From: CAWHMS01 sp963830495
GTDB lineage: Bacteria > Actinomycetota > Actinomycetes > Propionibacteriales > Nocardioidaceae
Direction of reading: 5' to 3'
NCBI GenBank assembly: GCA_963830495.1
Contig: CAWHMS010000003.1
Coordinates: forward strand, 434,001-498,000
DNA length: 64,000 nt
The translations under genes and the position numbers were made by a program. Positions 15,035 through 23,816 of the stretch are shown here, piece by piece (the first letter of the stretch is position 1; the number at the start of each line of letters is the position of its first letter). The notes under the pieces were generated by a model that saw only the letters and a program-made list of their open reading frames with translations, did no database searches and was not told where the DNA came from.

Positions 15035-16127
15035 AGCGGAACACCGCCCTTCCAGATCGGCTGGCGGCGCCCTGGACCGCCACCGTGTCACGAATGACAC
15101 CGAGCACTTCGGCCACGGGCAGCGGCGCGTCATGGATGCGAAGGTTCGGATTGGTGACAGCGACCGGGTGCCACCACGCTCCGTCGGCGGTGATCGTCGG
15201 CTCCGGCTCGATCGTGTCGATGGAGACGTGGACGCCGGAATCGGCGAAGCCTTCCTGGGCCACCGGTCGGATCACCCGATCCTCGCGGCCGATACCCTCG
15301 TCGTCGAGACGCTGATGCAGGGCGTCGACACCCGCGGCGTCCTCGTCGTACAGCGTCGCAGCAACGCGCACCCTGAAGCCGAGCGCGCGGGCCTGCCCGA
15401 TGCCGGAGAGCGCCTTGGACCACGACCCTGAACCACGTTGCCGGTCGTGTACGTCGGGCGTCGCGGAGTCGAGGCTGACCTGCAGGACGACGGCGCGGTC
15501 CATGCTCTCCAAGGTCTCCCGACGGACGCCCCGGCCGAGGATCATTGCGTTGGTCAGGATCGTGCGCTCCAAGCCCTCGCCGGCGGAGACCAGGGCACCG
15601 AGGTCGGGGTGCAGGAAGGGCTCACCGCCGGTGAGGAACAGCTCCCGCCCACCGAGCCCGGCGAACTCGGCGAACGCCTCCCGAGCGACGTCGGGGGTGA
15701 GCCGCCGCGCGGCGGCCCGGGGCGAGGACTCCGCGCAGCAGTATCCGCAGGCGAGGTTGCAGTCGAAGTTGGTGTACGCCCACAGGCGACGGCCCACGGG
15801 AGTGCGCTCACCGCCGCTGAAGATGGTGTCCGAGCGTGACGTCACGCCGCGCTTGCGCACCGCGAACCACCACGGGCCGTCCGCGGACTCGGCCACCTCC
15901 TGGTGGACCGCGTGTCCCACTAGATCCGCCCAGACGGGGAGGTCGACGGTGACGGTGCGTTCCTCGCTGCGCACGCCGAGGAGCTGACCTTCCTCCAGGC
16001 GCCGCATGGCGCGGGTGATCAGCAGGAGCAGACCACTGCCGCAGTCCATCGCCCCGCCGTCGACGAGACTCGCAGGCTCATCGAGCTCACGCGGCAGCGC
16101 CGACTCGCCTTCTCGATGGGGCGACAT
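15027..16127 (-). CDS. TusA-like domain fused to a radical SAM enzyme
   Basis: 366 residues from the ATG at 16127. Residues about 12-93 resemble the small sulfur-carrier fold TusA (GGAMDCGSGLLLLITRAMRR, DLPVWADLVGHAVHQEV, WWFAVRKRG), with Cys29 in a CGSG motif where TusA has CPxP. Residues about 113-330 are a radical SAM barrel: CNLACGYC (Cys123, 127, 130), then FLTGGEPFLHPDL. No SPASM cluster region is visible; only a single Cys two residues from the C-terminus. The start may be leaderless: TATCGT sits six bases before this ATG. A GTG at 16169 is an alternative. Downstream is a coupled DoxX-like gene, and divergent upstream a SAM methyltransferase. Substrate unknown; a sulfur- or selenium-handling modification is inference. 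Confidence 0.82.
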   Translation of the reverse strand: MSPHREGESALPRELDEPASLVDGGAMDCGSGLLLLITRAMRRLEEGQLLGVRSEERTVTVDLPVWADLVGHAVHQEVAESADGPWWFAVRKRGVTSRSDTIFSGGERTPVGRRLWAYTNFDCNLACGYCCAESSPRAAARRLTPDVAREAFAEFAGLGGRELFLTGGEPFLHPDLGALVSAGEGLERTILTNAMILGRGVRRETLESMDRAVVLQVSLDSATPDVHDRQRGSGSWSKALSGIGQARALGFRVRVAATLYDEDAAGVDALHQRLDDEGIGREDRVIRPVAQEGFADSGVHVSIDTIEPEPTITADGAWWHPVAVTNPNLRIHDAPLPVAEVLGVIRDTVAVQGAASRSGRAVFRCA

Positions 16128-16133
16128 GACGTC

Positions 16134-16139
16134 ACGATA
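16134..16139 (-). promoter_or_regulatory. Candidate -10 element for a leaderless TusA-radical SAM mRNA
   Basis: TATCGT on the minus strand with six bases to the ATG at 16127, which would put transcription start on the A of the start codon. No good -35 hexamer is seen 17 bases upstream. Confidence 0.35.
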
Positions 16140-16225
16140 GCCACGCTCAATCCCTACCACTCCGTACACAGGTCACGACTTCCTTACGTCCGGCACCGAG
16201 GTTCCGTCGGCATGCGGTCAGGGGA

Positions 16226-16231
16226 TACCGT
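16226..16231 (+). promoter_or_regulatory. Candidate -10 element for a leaderless methyltransferase mRNA
   Basis: TACCGT six bases before the ATG at 16238 and no Shine-Dalgarno, mirroring the arrangement of the divergent radical SAM gene. Confidence 0.4.
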
Positions 16232-16237
16232 CGCGGA

Positions 16238-16885
16238 ATGAACGACGTCAGCCACTGGCGTCCTGATGACGCTGCCTCGCGGACGGACTTCTGGGAGGAC
16301 GTGCACGCCGGCAAGGACGTCGACGGGGTGTCCTGGTGGCAGTCGGTCCCCGAGCTCTCGCTCGGTCTTGTCGACACCGCTCAGGTGCCGCGGGATGCCC
16401 CGGTCATCGACGTCGGAGCCGGGTGGTCGACTCTCGTCGATCACCTGCTCGGGCGTGGGTATCAGGACCTGACTGCCATCGACCTTTCCGTCAGTGCGCT
16501 GCAGACCGTCCGCGATCGCCTCGGACCGTCAGGGGCCGGCGTGGTGCTCGAGGTCGCCGACGTCCTCGACCTTCACCTCGGCAGGCGGTACGCGTTGTGG
16601 CACGACCGGGCGGTCTACCACTTCCTGACCGAGCCGGACGAAAGGGCGGACTACCTCGCCTCCCTCGAGCGTAGCCTCCAGCCCGACGGGTGGGCGGTCG
16701 TGGCGACCTTCGGCCCGGACGGCCCGACCACCTGCAGTGGGCTGCCGATCGTGCGGTACACGCACCCTGAGCTTGCCGCCGAATTCCCTGGTTTCGCGCT
16801 GGTTTCGACCGCCGGGGAAGACCATCGAACCCCGTGGGGGACGACGCAGCAGTTCACCGCCGTGCTGTTGCGTCGGCCGCTGTGA
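16238..16885 (+). CDS. Class I SAM-dependent methyltransferase
   Basis: 215 residues. Motif I is VIDVGAGWSTLVDHLL, followed by an acidic ribose-binding loop (LTAIDLSVSAL) and LWHDRAVYHFLTEPDERADY, a family signature of TehB/thiopurine-methyltransferase-like enzymes. The N-terminal FWEDVHAGKDVDGVSWWQ block is also characteristic. There is no ribosome site; the start is probably leaderless. It is divergent from the TusA-radical SAM-DoxX operon with about 110 bases between starts, so shared regulation is likely. Related methyltransferases detoxify thiols, selenium, tellurium or arsenic; substrate here is not visible. Confidence 0.85.
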   Translation: MNDVSHWRPDDAASRTDFWEDVHAGKDVDGVSWWQSVPELSLGLVDTAQVPRDAPVIDVGAGWSTLVDHLLGRGYQDLTAIDLSVSALQTVRDRLGPSGAGVVLEVADVLDLHLGRRYALWHDRAVYHFLTEPDERADYLASLERSLQPDGWAVVATFGPDGPTTCSGLPIVRYTHPELAAEFPGFALVSTAGEDHRTPWGTTQQFTAVLLRRPL

Positions 16886-16925
16886 CCCAGGCTGGCCGGT
16901 GTATCCCCGAACGTACGCTGAACGC

Positions 16926-17869
16926 ATGACCCCATCCGTCGATGGTGCGTGGTCGCCGTCGGCGTAGCGCTCGTCATCGGTGTGCCGCTCGGCCTCCGGG
17001 CATTGCCAGCGGACGACAGTGACATCAGCGCTCAGGCCCTCCTCAGCCGTGTCCAGGACTCGGCACACCGTCCTTACTCGGGGTACGTCGAGAGCCTCGG
17101 GACCCTCCCGCTCGCCTTGATCGACGCCCTGCCGACCCTGGTCGCGGTGCTGCTGTCAAGTACCGACCTCGGGCCTCGGCCCGGCACCGGCCCGGCGTTC
17201 CTGTCGGCGGTCCTGACCGACGGCACGCTATTCCCTCTCGCGGCCATCGCGATCGTGCTGCCGTTGTTCCTCCCCGCCGCCGTCGCCGTGGTCGCGGGTG
17301 AGGCGATTGCCGGTGAGGCGCAGGCGGGAACCTTGCGCTACGTGCTGATCCGGCCGGTGGGGCGAACCCGACTGCTGATCGCCAAGCTCGTCAGCGTCAT
17401 GGCGTTCGTCCTGCTGACGGTGCTGATCGTGGCCGGCACGGGCTACGTGGCCGGCACGCTCCTCCTCGGCGACCCGCAGGGCGCGACGACGACCAGCGTC
17501 TCGGGCACGCCACTGTCGACACAGGAGCTGGTGTGGCGGATCGCGCTGGCGCTGGCGTACGCGATGCTGTCCATGCTGGGGGTGGCGGCGATCGCGCTCT
17601 TCCTTTCCACCGTTGTGGAGTCGCCCTTGGGGGCCGCTCTGGGCACGATCAGCATCCTCATCGCCTCGACCCTCCTCCTCACGCTCGACGCTGCCACCGC
17701 GCTGCACCCTTACCTGCCGACCCGCTACTGGCTGTCGTTCGTTGACCTGTTCCGTGATCCGATCCTGTGGCGCAACGTCACCTGAGGAGTGGGGCTGCAG
17801 GCGCTGTACGTCGCTCTCCTGCTGGCGGCGGGCTGGGCCAACTTCACGACCAAGGACATCAAGGACTGA
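16926..17869 (+). pseudogene. Chimeric remnant: RseB/LolA-like N-terminus joined to an ABC-2 permease C-terminus
   Basis: The frame opens MTPSVDGAW and must shift to reach ALPADDSDISAQALLSRVQD and RPYSGYVESLG, the start of LolA/RseB-like lipoprotein-sorting or anti-sigma proteins. About residue 55 it passes directly into an ABC-2 permease: LSAVLTDGTLFPLAAIAIVL, VVAGEAIAGEAQAGTLRYVL, PTRYWLSFVDLFRDPILW. In intact genomes these genes are commonly separated by an ABC ATPase, so a deletion removed the end of the first gene, the ATPase and the start of the permease. An in-frame TGA (17783-17785) then cuts off the last 28 residues, which continue readable to 17869. Truly decayed; no function expected. 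Confidence 0.75.
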
Positions 17870-17884
17870 CGCGCAGGCGGCGGC

Positions 17885-18682
17885 TCAGGCCTGGCAGACA
17901 TCGGCGCCGGTCGGCACCTGAGGGGCTGCGCGGCCCAGCTGTGCGAGCGTCATGGCGAGGACCACGGGGTCTCGTGGCAGATCGCCGTGCTCCACGTGCG
18001 CCGAAGAGCACACCGACTGCACCGAGAAGTCGACCGCTCCCTCGATCGACGCCGACTCGGGTGGCACGACGATGCGGTCGTCCGTCGTCCAGATCGACAC
18101 CCACAGTGGGCCCACCGGGGTCTCGTCGCCAGCGTTGAGTGAACGCAGCAGATCGCTGTCCTCGACCAGTTGGCGACAGACGGTCGGGCAGGCGTCCGGC
18201 GCCAGGTCGCTCGCGAACCCCGCCACCTCCGTGCCGTGGTGCGGTGACCCGGGCGTGACCACCCGGCGGGCGTGCTCGCCACCACCGAAGTCGGCCACCC
18301 ACAACCGCGCGATCACGCCCTCGGCCGAGTAGCCAACGACGTCGACCGATGGCGCGCCGCTGCTCGCCATCGCCCGGTCCGCGGCCTCGGCGAGCAGCTC
18401 TGCCTGAGCACGGAGATCCCCGTCCCGTCGCCGGCCAGCGGGACGATCTGCGCCTCACGGCCCACACTTCTCAGCTCGTTACGAAGCGTCTCCAGCGACG
18501 CGGTGGGCCCGCCGTAACCAGGGACCAACAGGACCGGTCCCGGGGTGTCTTGGGACACCGGGGTGATCTCCGCCGGCCGGGTGACGGCGTACGCCAGGGA
18601 CGCCGCTCAGCGCTGCCGCCACGCAGACCGCCATGAGGGCCAGCACGAAACCTCGCCGTTGCGGCGACAGGCCTTGGAGCAC
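17885..18682 (-). pseudogene. Frame-broken secreted lipase/esterase (alpha/beta hydrolase)
   Basis: Three frames in sequence read as one protein. GTG at 18682 gives a signal peptide (RRGFVLALMAVCVAAALSG). The frame changes near 18600 to AYAVTRPAEITP and PGPVLLVPGYGGP, the oxyanion-hole region, and changes back near 18420 to RAQAELLAEAADRA and VDVVGYSAEGVIARLW, the nucleophile elbow with GYSAEG. Later TTDDRIV and VEHGDLP supply the likely Asp and His. All catalytic parts are present, and the two shifts cancel; the second is next to a GGGACGGGG run. Either a recently inactivated lipase or an intact gene with two sequence errors. Confidence 0.7.
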
Positions 18683-18761
18683 GGTCCCATCCTCCGCCGG
18701 ATCCGAGCAGTTGTCAGAACGTGAGTTGGCTATAGCCCGCTGACGTTCTGACAAACTTGGG

Positions 18762-19877
18762 TCAGGCGGTAGGGACGCTGGCGCCGCGGCGCCAGCGGAT
18801 GCCCGCCTCGATGAAGTCGTCGATGTCTCCGTCGAGCACCGATGACGGATTGCCGACCTCGTGCTCGGTGCGCAGGTCCTTGACCATCTGATACGGGTTC
18901 AGTACGTAGCTGCGCATCTGGTCGCCCCATGACGCCATCACGTCGCCGCGCATCTCGTCGAGCTTTGCCTTCTCCTCCGCACGCGCCTTGGCCAACAGCT
19001 TGGCCTTGAGGATGGTCAGGGCAGTGTTCTTGTTCTGCAGCTGGCTCTTCTCGTTCTGCACCGCCACCACGATCCCCGTGGGCACGTGCGTGATCCGGAC
19101 GGCCGAATCGGTGGTGTTGACGCTCTGGCCGCCGGGGCCGGACGAGCGGTACACGTCGACCCGGATGTCCTCCTCCGGGAGGTCGACGTCCTCGGTCTGC
19201 TCGAGCACCGGCACCACCTCGACGGCCGCGAACGACGTCTGCCGGCGGCCCTGGTTGTCGAAGGGTGAGATCCGGACCAATCGGTGCGTGCCCTGCTCGA
19301 CGCTGAGCGTGCCGTAGGCGTACGGCGCCTTGATCGCGAAGGTGGCCGACTTGATGCCGGCCTCCTCGGCGTAGGAAGTGTCGTAGACCTCGGTGGGGTA
19401 CTTGTGCCGCTCGGACCAGCGCAGGTACATCCGCATCAGCATCTCGGCGAAGTCGGCGGCATCGACCCCACCCGCGCCGGACCGGATCGTCACGAGAGCG
19501 TCCCGCTCGTCGTACTCGCCGGAGAGCAGGGTGCGGACCTCGAGTGCTTCGATGCTCCGCTCGAGTCGCCCGATCTCGGTCTCCGCCTCCGTGAGCGATG
19601 CCTCGTCGTCCTCCTCCTGGCCGAGCTGGATCATGATCTCGACGTCATCGAGGCGGCCACGCAGGTCGGTCACCCGCTCGAGCTCGGATTGGAGGACCGA
19701 GAGCCGACCCGTGACGCGCTGGGCGTTGGCCTGGTCGTCCCAGAGGTCCGGAGCGGCGACCTGCTCCCCGAGCTCGGCCACCTCCGCGCGCATCCCGTCC
19801 AGGTCCAGCACCTTCTCGATGCTGCCCAGCGTCGCGTCGAGCGTCTTGAGCCGTTCGGAGAAGTCTGCACCTGTCAC
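18762..19877 (-). CDS. prfB: Peptide chain release factor 2
   Basis: 371 residues, GTG start. Stop-codon recognition motif SPF (in RLVRISPFDNQGRR) and the peptidyl-release motif GGQ (SSGPGGQSVNTTDSAV) are both present. RF2 reads UGA and UAA. The reading frame is continuous from the start, so the programmed +1 frameshift that controls RF2 in many bacteria is absent, as is usual in high-GC actinobacteria. Normally next to ftsE in this phylum; here separated from it by 7 kb. Confidence 0.96.
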   Translation of the reverse strand: MTGADFSERLKTLDATLGSIEKVLDLDGMRAEVAELGEQVAAPDLWDDQANAQRVTGRLSVLQSELERVTDLRGRLDDVEIMIQLGQEEDDEASLTEAETEIGRLERSIEALEVRTLLSGEYDERDALVTIRSGAGGVDAADFAEMLMRMYLRWSERHKYPTEVYDTSYAEEAGIKSATFAIKAPYAYGTLSVEQGTHRLVRISPFDNQGRRQTSFAAVEVVPVLEQTEDVDLPEEDIRVDVYRSSGPGGQSVNTTDSAVRITHVPTGIVVAVQNEKSQLQNKNTALTILKAKLLAKARAEEKAKLDEMRGDVMASWGDQMRSYVLNPYQMVKDLRTEHEVGNPSSVLDGDIDDFIEAGIRWRRGASVPTA

Positions 19878-19926
19878 GGTGGCTAGGGTACGACCCCCGA
19901 TCGCCCAGCCGCGAATCCTTCACCCG

Positions 19927-21276
19927 TCAGGTTGTTGCCGTGCCCGCCCTCAGCAGCCGGCCTCGCGGCTCGTCATCGAGGTCGACGCGTCGCCCACGCA
20001 GCCAAGCGCTCCGCACCACACCGCGGAGTCTCCGCCCGTCGTACGGCGTCAGCGGTTGCCGGTGCTGCCACGACTTCGCATCCACCACGAACGACTCGTC
20101 CGGGGCGAACACCACCATGTCCGCGTCCCAGCCAGGAGCAAGTCGTCCCTTGGTGCGCAGCCCGAGCTGTCGGGCGGGGCCTGCGGACATCCAACGGGAC
20201 ACGTCTGACAGGGCGAAGCCGCGCCGCCAGGCCTCGGTCCACACCGCCGGAAGGGCTACCTGAAGCGAGGAGATGCCTCCCCAGGCGACGCCGAAGTCGC
20301 CGGTGTCCACAGCCTTCAGCTCCAGACTGGCCGGGGAGTGGTCGGACACCACGAGATCGACCGTGCCGTCACGGAGGCCCTCCCACAGGCCGTCTCGGTG
20401 CGCTCGCTCGCGGATCGGCGGACAGCACTTGTACAGCGTCGCCCCGTCGGCGATGTCCTCGGCCGCAAACGTCAGGTAGTGCGGACACGTCTCGGCAGAG
20501 ACGACGACCCCATGCCTGCGGGCGTCGGCGATCCGACGCAATGCCTCGGAGCTGGACACATGCACGATGTGCACTCGGCAGCCGGTCTCGCGGGCCAGGT
20601 CGAGCACCAGACCCACGGCCCGCTCCTCGGCTGCCGGCGGTCGCGACGCCAGGAAGCCGGCATAGCTCCTCCCCGTCGAGCCGACCGCGCGGTCTATCGT
20701 GTCAGCGTCCTCGGCATGCACCAGCAGCAGCGCGCCGAGCTCGCTCATCTCACGCATCGCCTGCCTCAGGTCGGCCGCGCCGAGGTGCCCGAACTCCTCC
20801 ACCCCCGAGGGCAGCAGAAAGGCCTTGAAGCCGAACACGCCCTCGTCGTGCAGGGCGCGCAGCCGCGACAGGTTGCCCGGCACGGCGCCACCCCAGAAGC
20901 CGACATCGACGAAGCATTGGTGTCGGGCGGCCGCACGCTTCGTACTCAGCGCCTCGACGTCGAGCGTGGGCGGGATGCTGTTGAGCGGCATGTCCACCAG
21001 CGTCGTCACCCCCCCGGCTGCCGCCCCACGGGTGGCCGCCACGAAGCCCTCCCACTCGGTGCGACCTGGCTCGTTGACGTGCACGTGCGAATCCACTACT
21101 CCCGGCAGCAGCACCTCGTCGTCGGCCAACTCCGCCACCGTCACCCCGGCGTCGACCCGGACGTGCAGCGGCTCGATCGCCACGATCGATCCCGCCGAGA
21201 TCACGACGCTGCCACTGACCTCGCCGGTATCAGCCACCAGTCGCGGTGCCCGCACGACCATGTCCACCGCGGCCAT
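19927..21276 (-). CDS. allB: Allantoinase
   Basis: 449 residues. Amidohydrolase with DSHVHVNEPGRTEWEGF (metal-binding HxH and substrate region), FGFKAFLLPSG (the lysine that is carbamylated and bridges the metals), HAED, and SETCPHYLTF and DHSPA motifs, all matching AllB. It opens allantoin to allantoate. The start at 21276 lies one base after the uricase stop, so they are coupled. Last gene of the purine run. Confidence 0.94.
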   Translation of the reverse strand: MAAVDMVVRAPRLVADTGEVSGSVVISAGSIVAIEPLHVRVDAGVTVAELADDEVLLPGVVDSHVHVNEPGRTEWEGFVAATRGAAAGGVTTLVDMPLNSIPPTLDVEALSTKRAAARHQCFVDVGFWGGAVPGNLSRLRALHDEGVFGFKAFLLPSGVEEFGHLGAADLRQAMREMSELGALLLVHAEDADTIDRAVGSTGRSYAGFLASRPPAAEERAVGLVLDLARETGCRVHIVHVSSSEALRRIADARRHGVVVSAETCPHYLTFAAEDIADGATLYKCCPPIRERAHRDGLWEGLRDGTVDLVVSDHSPASLELKAVDTGDFGVAWGGISSLQVALPAVWTEAWRRGFALSDVSRWMSAGPARQLGLRTKGRLAPGWDADMVVFAPDESFVVDAKSWQHRQPLTPYDGRRLRGVVRSAWLRGRRVDLDDEPRGRLLRAGTATT

Positions 21277-21277
21277 C

Positions 21278-22183
21278 TCAGCACCAGCCGGGCACCGCGT
21301 GCCAGGCCGAGCCGGCGCCCGGAGCACCCTCGCGCAGCAAGTCCACCTCGATCAGGCCGTAGGGCCGGTCGGCTGCATAGAAGACCTCGTCGGCATTGTC
21401 GAGTTCGAACGGCGACAGGTCGACGAGGAAGTGGTGTCGGTTCGGCGCCGAGAACTTGATCTCAGCCACCTGGTCGTGCCGCTGGAGCACCGCCTCCCCC
21501 ATCGCGTACAACGTCTGCTGGAGCGCGCGGCTGTGGACGGTCGCGAACTTCTCGAGCAGCAACGACCTGATCTCGGCATGGGAGTCGTCCCACGCCACGT
21601 CCGTGCTCGCGTGCCGCCAGCGGGCGACCAGCGAGGTCGCCAGCACCCGGTCGCTTGTCTCCTCCAGGGTCGTGTACTCATCGCGGAGGAACCCGCGGAA
21701 CTCCGACCCGGTCGACTTCAGCACGACCAGGTCGGTGATGCCGGAGACGACGTGCGCCGTACGACGGTCGCCGTGCCCGTCGACATTCACCACCACCGTC
21801 CGGGTGTCGCCACCCGTCCGGACGAACGAGTGCGGATGCCCTTCCCCGTCGACCGGGATCCGCGCCCAGCCCGCCTCCGCGATCTCCACCCGAGCTCCGT
21901 CGACCGCAGGGACCGTGGTGACGAAGTGGTCGGCCAACGTCAGGGCGAAGTCCTCGATCGCTCCCACACCGACAGCTTTGGCGAAGGCGAAGACCGTGTT
22001 CTTCTGGGTGTCGGTGGGCAGCACGGCGGACTGGTCGCCGTCGACATGGGCGGCGCCGAAGTCGCCGCGCAGCGCCGTCGACACCGTCAGGTCACGGATC
22101 TCGTGTCGAGCGGTGTCCCGATAGACCCGCACGACATGGGTCTGCGCCTTGCCGTACTGATGGGGTCCGAGCACGATGCCCAT
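21278..22183 (-). CDS. Uricase (urate oxidase, cofactor-free)
   Basis: 301 residues from the ATG at 22183, which begins MGIVLGPHQYGKAQTHVVRV, the normal start; a longer frame is spurious. Contains the active-site Lys-Thr area and the KNTVFAFAK motif, and later SAPNRHHFLVDL, the urate-binding signature. Oxidises urate to 5-hydroxyisourate. It follows uraH by four bases and precedes allB by one, so product flows to the next enzyme from the same mRNA. Confidence 0.95.
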   Translation of the reverse strand: MGIVLGPHQYGKAQTHVVRVYRDTARHEIRDLTVSTALRGDFGAAHVDGDQSAVLPTDTQKNTVFAFAKAVGVGAIEDFALTLADHFVTTVPAVDGARVEIAEAGWARIPVDGEGHPHSFVRTGGDTRTVVVNVDGHGDRRTAHVVSGITDLVVLKSTGSEFRGFLRDEYTTLEETSDRVLATSLVARWRHASTDVAWDDSHAEIRSLLLEKFATVHSRALQQTLYAMGEAVLQRHDQVAEIKFSAPNRHHFLVDLSPFELDNADEVFYAADRPYGLIEVDLLREGAPGAGSAWHAVPGWC

Positions 22184-22187
22184 GCGG

Positions 22188-22523
22188 TCAGCTCCCGCGG
22201 TAGGTCGAGTAGGAGAACGGGCTGAGCAGCAGCGGCACGTGATAGTGCTGTGTCGCGTCCGCAACCTCGAAATCGACCGCGACGTGAGGGAAGAAGCCAG
22301 CCTGGCCGGTAGAACCGAAGTAGCCCGCCGTGTCGAACACCAGCCGATAGGTGCCAGGGTCGACCGATGCGGGCCCCAGCTCGGCGGCCCGGCCGGCCGC
22401 GTCGGTGGTCCCCTCGGCGAGTACGTCGATGCCCGAGGTCGTCACACGCTCGAGCCGGACCACGACCCCGGCTGCCGGCCTGCCGAGCGCCACGTCGAGC
22501 ACGTGGGTCGTGATCGCGCTCAT
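22188..22523 (-). CDS. uraH: 5-hydroxyisourate hydrolase (transthyretin-like)
   Basis: 111 residues, family length. Starts with THVLDVALGRPAAGV (N-terminal His of the active site) and ends SPFSYSTYRGS, the C-terminal Y-R-G-S signature of HIUases that distinguishes them from transthyretin. Hydrolyses 5-hydroxyisourate to OHCU. The OHCU decarboxylase gene that should follow is not in the window. Its ATG overlaps the stop of the preceding lyase gene by one base. Confidence 0.96.
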   Translation of the reverse strand: MSAITTHVLDVALGRPAAGVVVRLERVTTSGIDVLAEGTTDAAGRAAELGPASVDPGTYRLVFDTAGYFGSTGQAGFFPHVAVDFEVADATQHYHVPLLLSPFSYSTYRGS

Positions 22524-23815
22524 CAGCCGCTGCACTGGCCGGGTGGACGACGGAGCAGGCCGCGCAGCCGGCTCACGCCGAGTCTCGCCGAGGCCAGCTC
22601 GGACTCGTCTACGGCGCCGCAGTCCAGGCCTCGGAGCACGAAGTCGGCCAGCGCCGCGGCCGTGGCGGGCTCGTCGAGATAGCCCGCCGCACTGCCCGCA
22701 TCTACCCCCTCGACCGTCCCAAGGTACGTCTGGAGCCGGGCCGCTGCGGTGGGGAACCCCTCGCGGTAGAACGCAAACGTGGCGGCATAGCGGGAGACGA
22801 GCTGCGCCGGGTGGAGATCCCACCCCTGGTAGAACCCGCGCTCCAGGGATCGACGCACCAACCTGGCATGCAGCCGCCAAACGGCGCGGACACCCCGCGC
22901 ACCAGCCACGGGAAGCAGGTTGCTCGAGCCGTCCGACACGGGCACGCCGGGCCCGGCGGCCGCCACCTGCATGACCGACTTGGCGTGGTCGGCCGCGGGG
23001 TGCTCCAGACTCTGGTAGCCGGCCGCGATGCCCAGCCCGGCCGAGTAGTCATACGTCCCGAAGTGCAGACCCGCGCAGCGGCCATCCGCGGCCTGCAGCA
23101 TCCGCGGCAACGGCGAGGCACCGTCGCTGCCGAGGATCGCCTGCGGGGTCTCGACCTGGATTTCGAAGGCGAGACGCCCCTGGGGCAGACCGTGCGCGCG
23201 CTCGAGCGCCGTACACATCATGGCCATGGCCTCGACCTGGTCGACCGAGGTCACCTTCGGGAGCGTGACCACGAAACTGTCGGTCAGCCCGCCCGCCGAC
23301 ACCAGCTCACCCAGCACCAGATCAAGCGTGCGCAGGCACCGGCGGCGCGTGTCGGCCTCGAGAGACTTGACCCGGATACCGTGGTACCGCGCCGCCCGGT
23401 CGGCGACTTGCCCCTCCGCCAAAGCCGCAGCCGTCTTGCGAGCATCCGCGTCCTCCCGGTCGTCCGGGCGGACGCCGTAGCCGTCCTCGAAGTCGATGCG
23501 CAGATCCTCGATCGGCTCCTGCGCGAGCTTGCGCCGTACCTGGGGACGAATGTCTTCGGCACGCTCGTGGGTCAGCCCGGTCGCGTCGGCCAGCGCCACG
23601 GGTGACCCCGCATGGGCGCCGAGCATCGCCAGCGCCTGGTCGCCCCACGACGCCACCAGCTTCACGTCGTAGCGGTCGGCTGGCACGTAGACCGTGTGCA
23701 CCGGTTGCCGGCTGCGCCGGGCCACCCCGGTGTGGTGCGCTACCAGTGCGGCATCCGTTGCCGCCAGTCGGCGGTCCAACTCAGCACCCAAGTCGTCGAG
23801 GTCGAGGTGAGCCAT
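22523..23815 (-). CDS. DUF6986-type aldolase/citrate-lyase family protein
   Basis: 430 residues from the ATG at 23815. HpcH/HpaI/CitE-type TIM barrel signals: LRIDFEDGYGVRPDD (metal-binding Glu/Asp), VTLPKVTSVDQVEAM, and FEIQVETPQAILG. Members of this family sit in urate/allantoin loci of actinobacteria but have no assigned reaction that I know of. It is locked between malate synthase (1 base gap) and uraH (1 base overlap). An aldol-type step that makes or uses glyoxylate from ureidoglycolate is a reasonable guess, not shown by sequence. Confidence 0.85.
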   Translation of the reverse strand: MAHLDLDDLGAELDRRLAATDAALVAHHTGVARRSRQPVHTVYVPADRYDVKLVASWGDQALAMLGAHAGSPVALADATGLTHERAEDIRPQVRRKLAQEPIEDLRIDFEDGYGVRPDDREDADARKTAAALAEGQVADRAARYHGIRVKSLEADTRRRCLRTLDLVLGELVSAGGLTDSFVVTLPKVTSVDQVEAMAMMCTALERAHGLPQGRLAFEIQVETPQAILGSDGASPLPRMLQAADGRCAGLHFGTYDYSAGLGIAAGYQSLEHPAADHAKSVMQVAAAGPGVPVSDGSSNLLPVAGARGVRAVWRLHARLVRRSLERGFYQGWDLHPAQLVSRYAATFAFYREGFPTAAARLQTYLGTVEGVDAGSAAGYLDEPATAAALADFVLRGLDCGAVDESELASARLGVSRLRGLLRRPPGQCSG

Positions 23816-23816
23816 G

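Noticed and set aside
18762..19877. Programmed frameshift in prfB
   Set aside because: The frame is continuous from start to stop with no in-frame UGA near codon 25, so no frameshift is needed.
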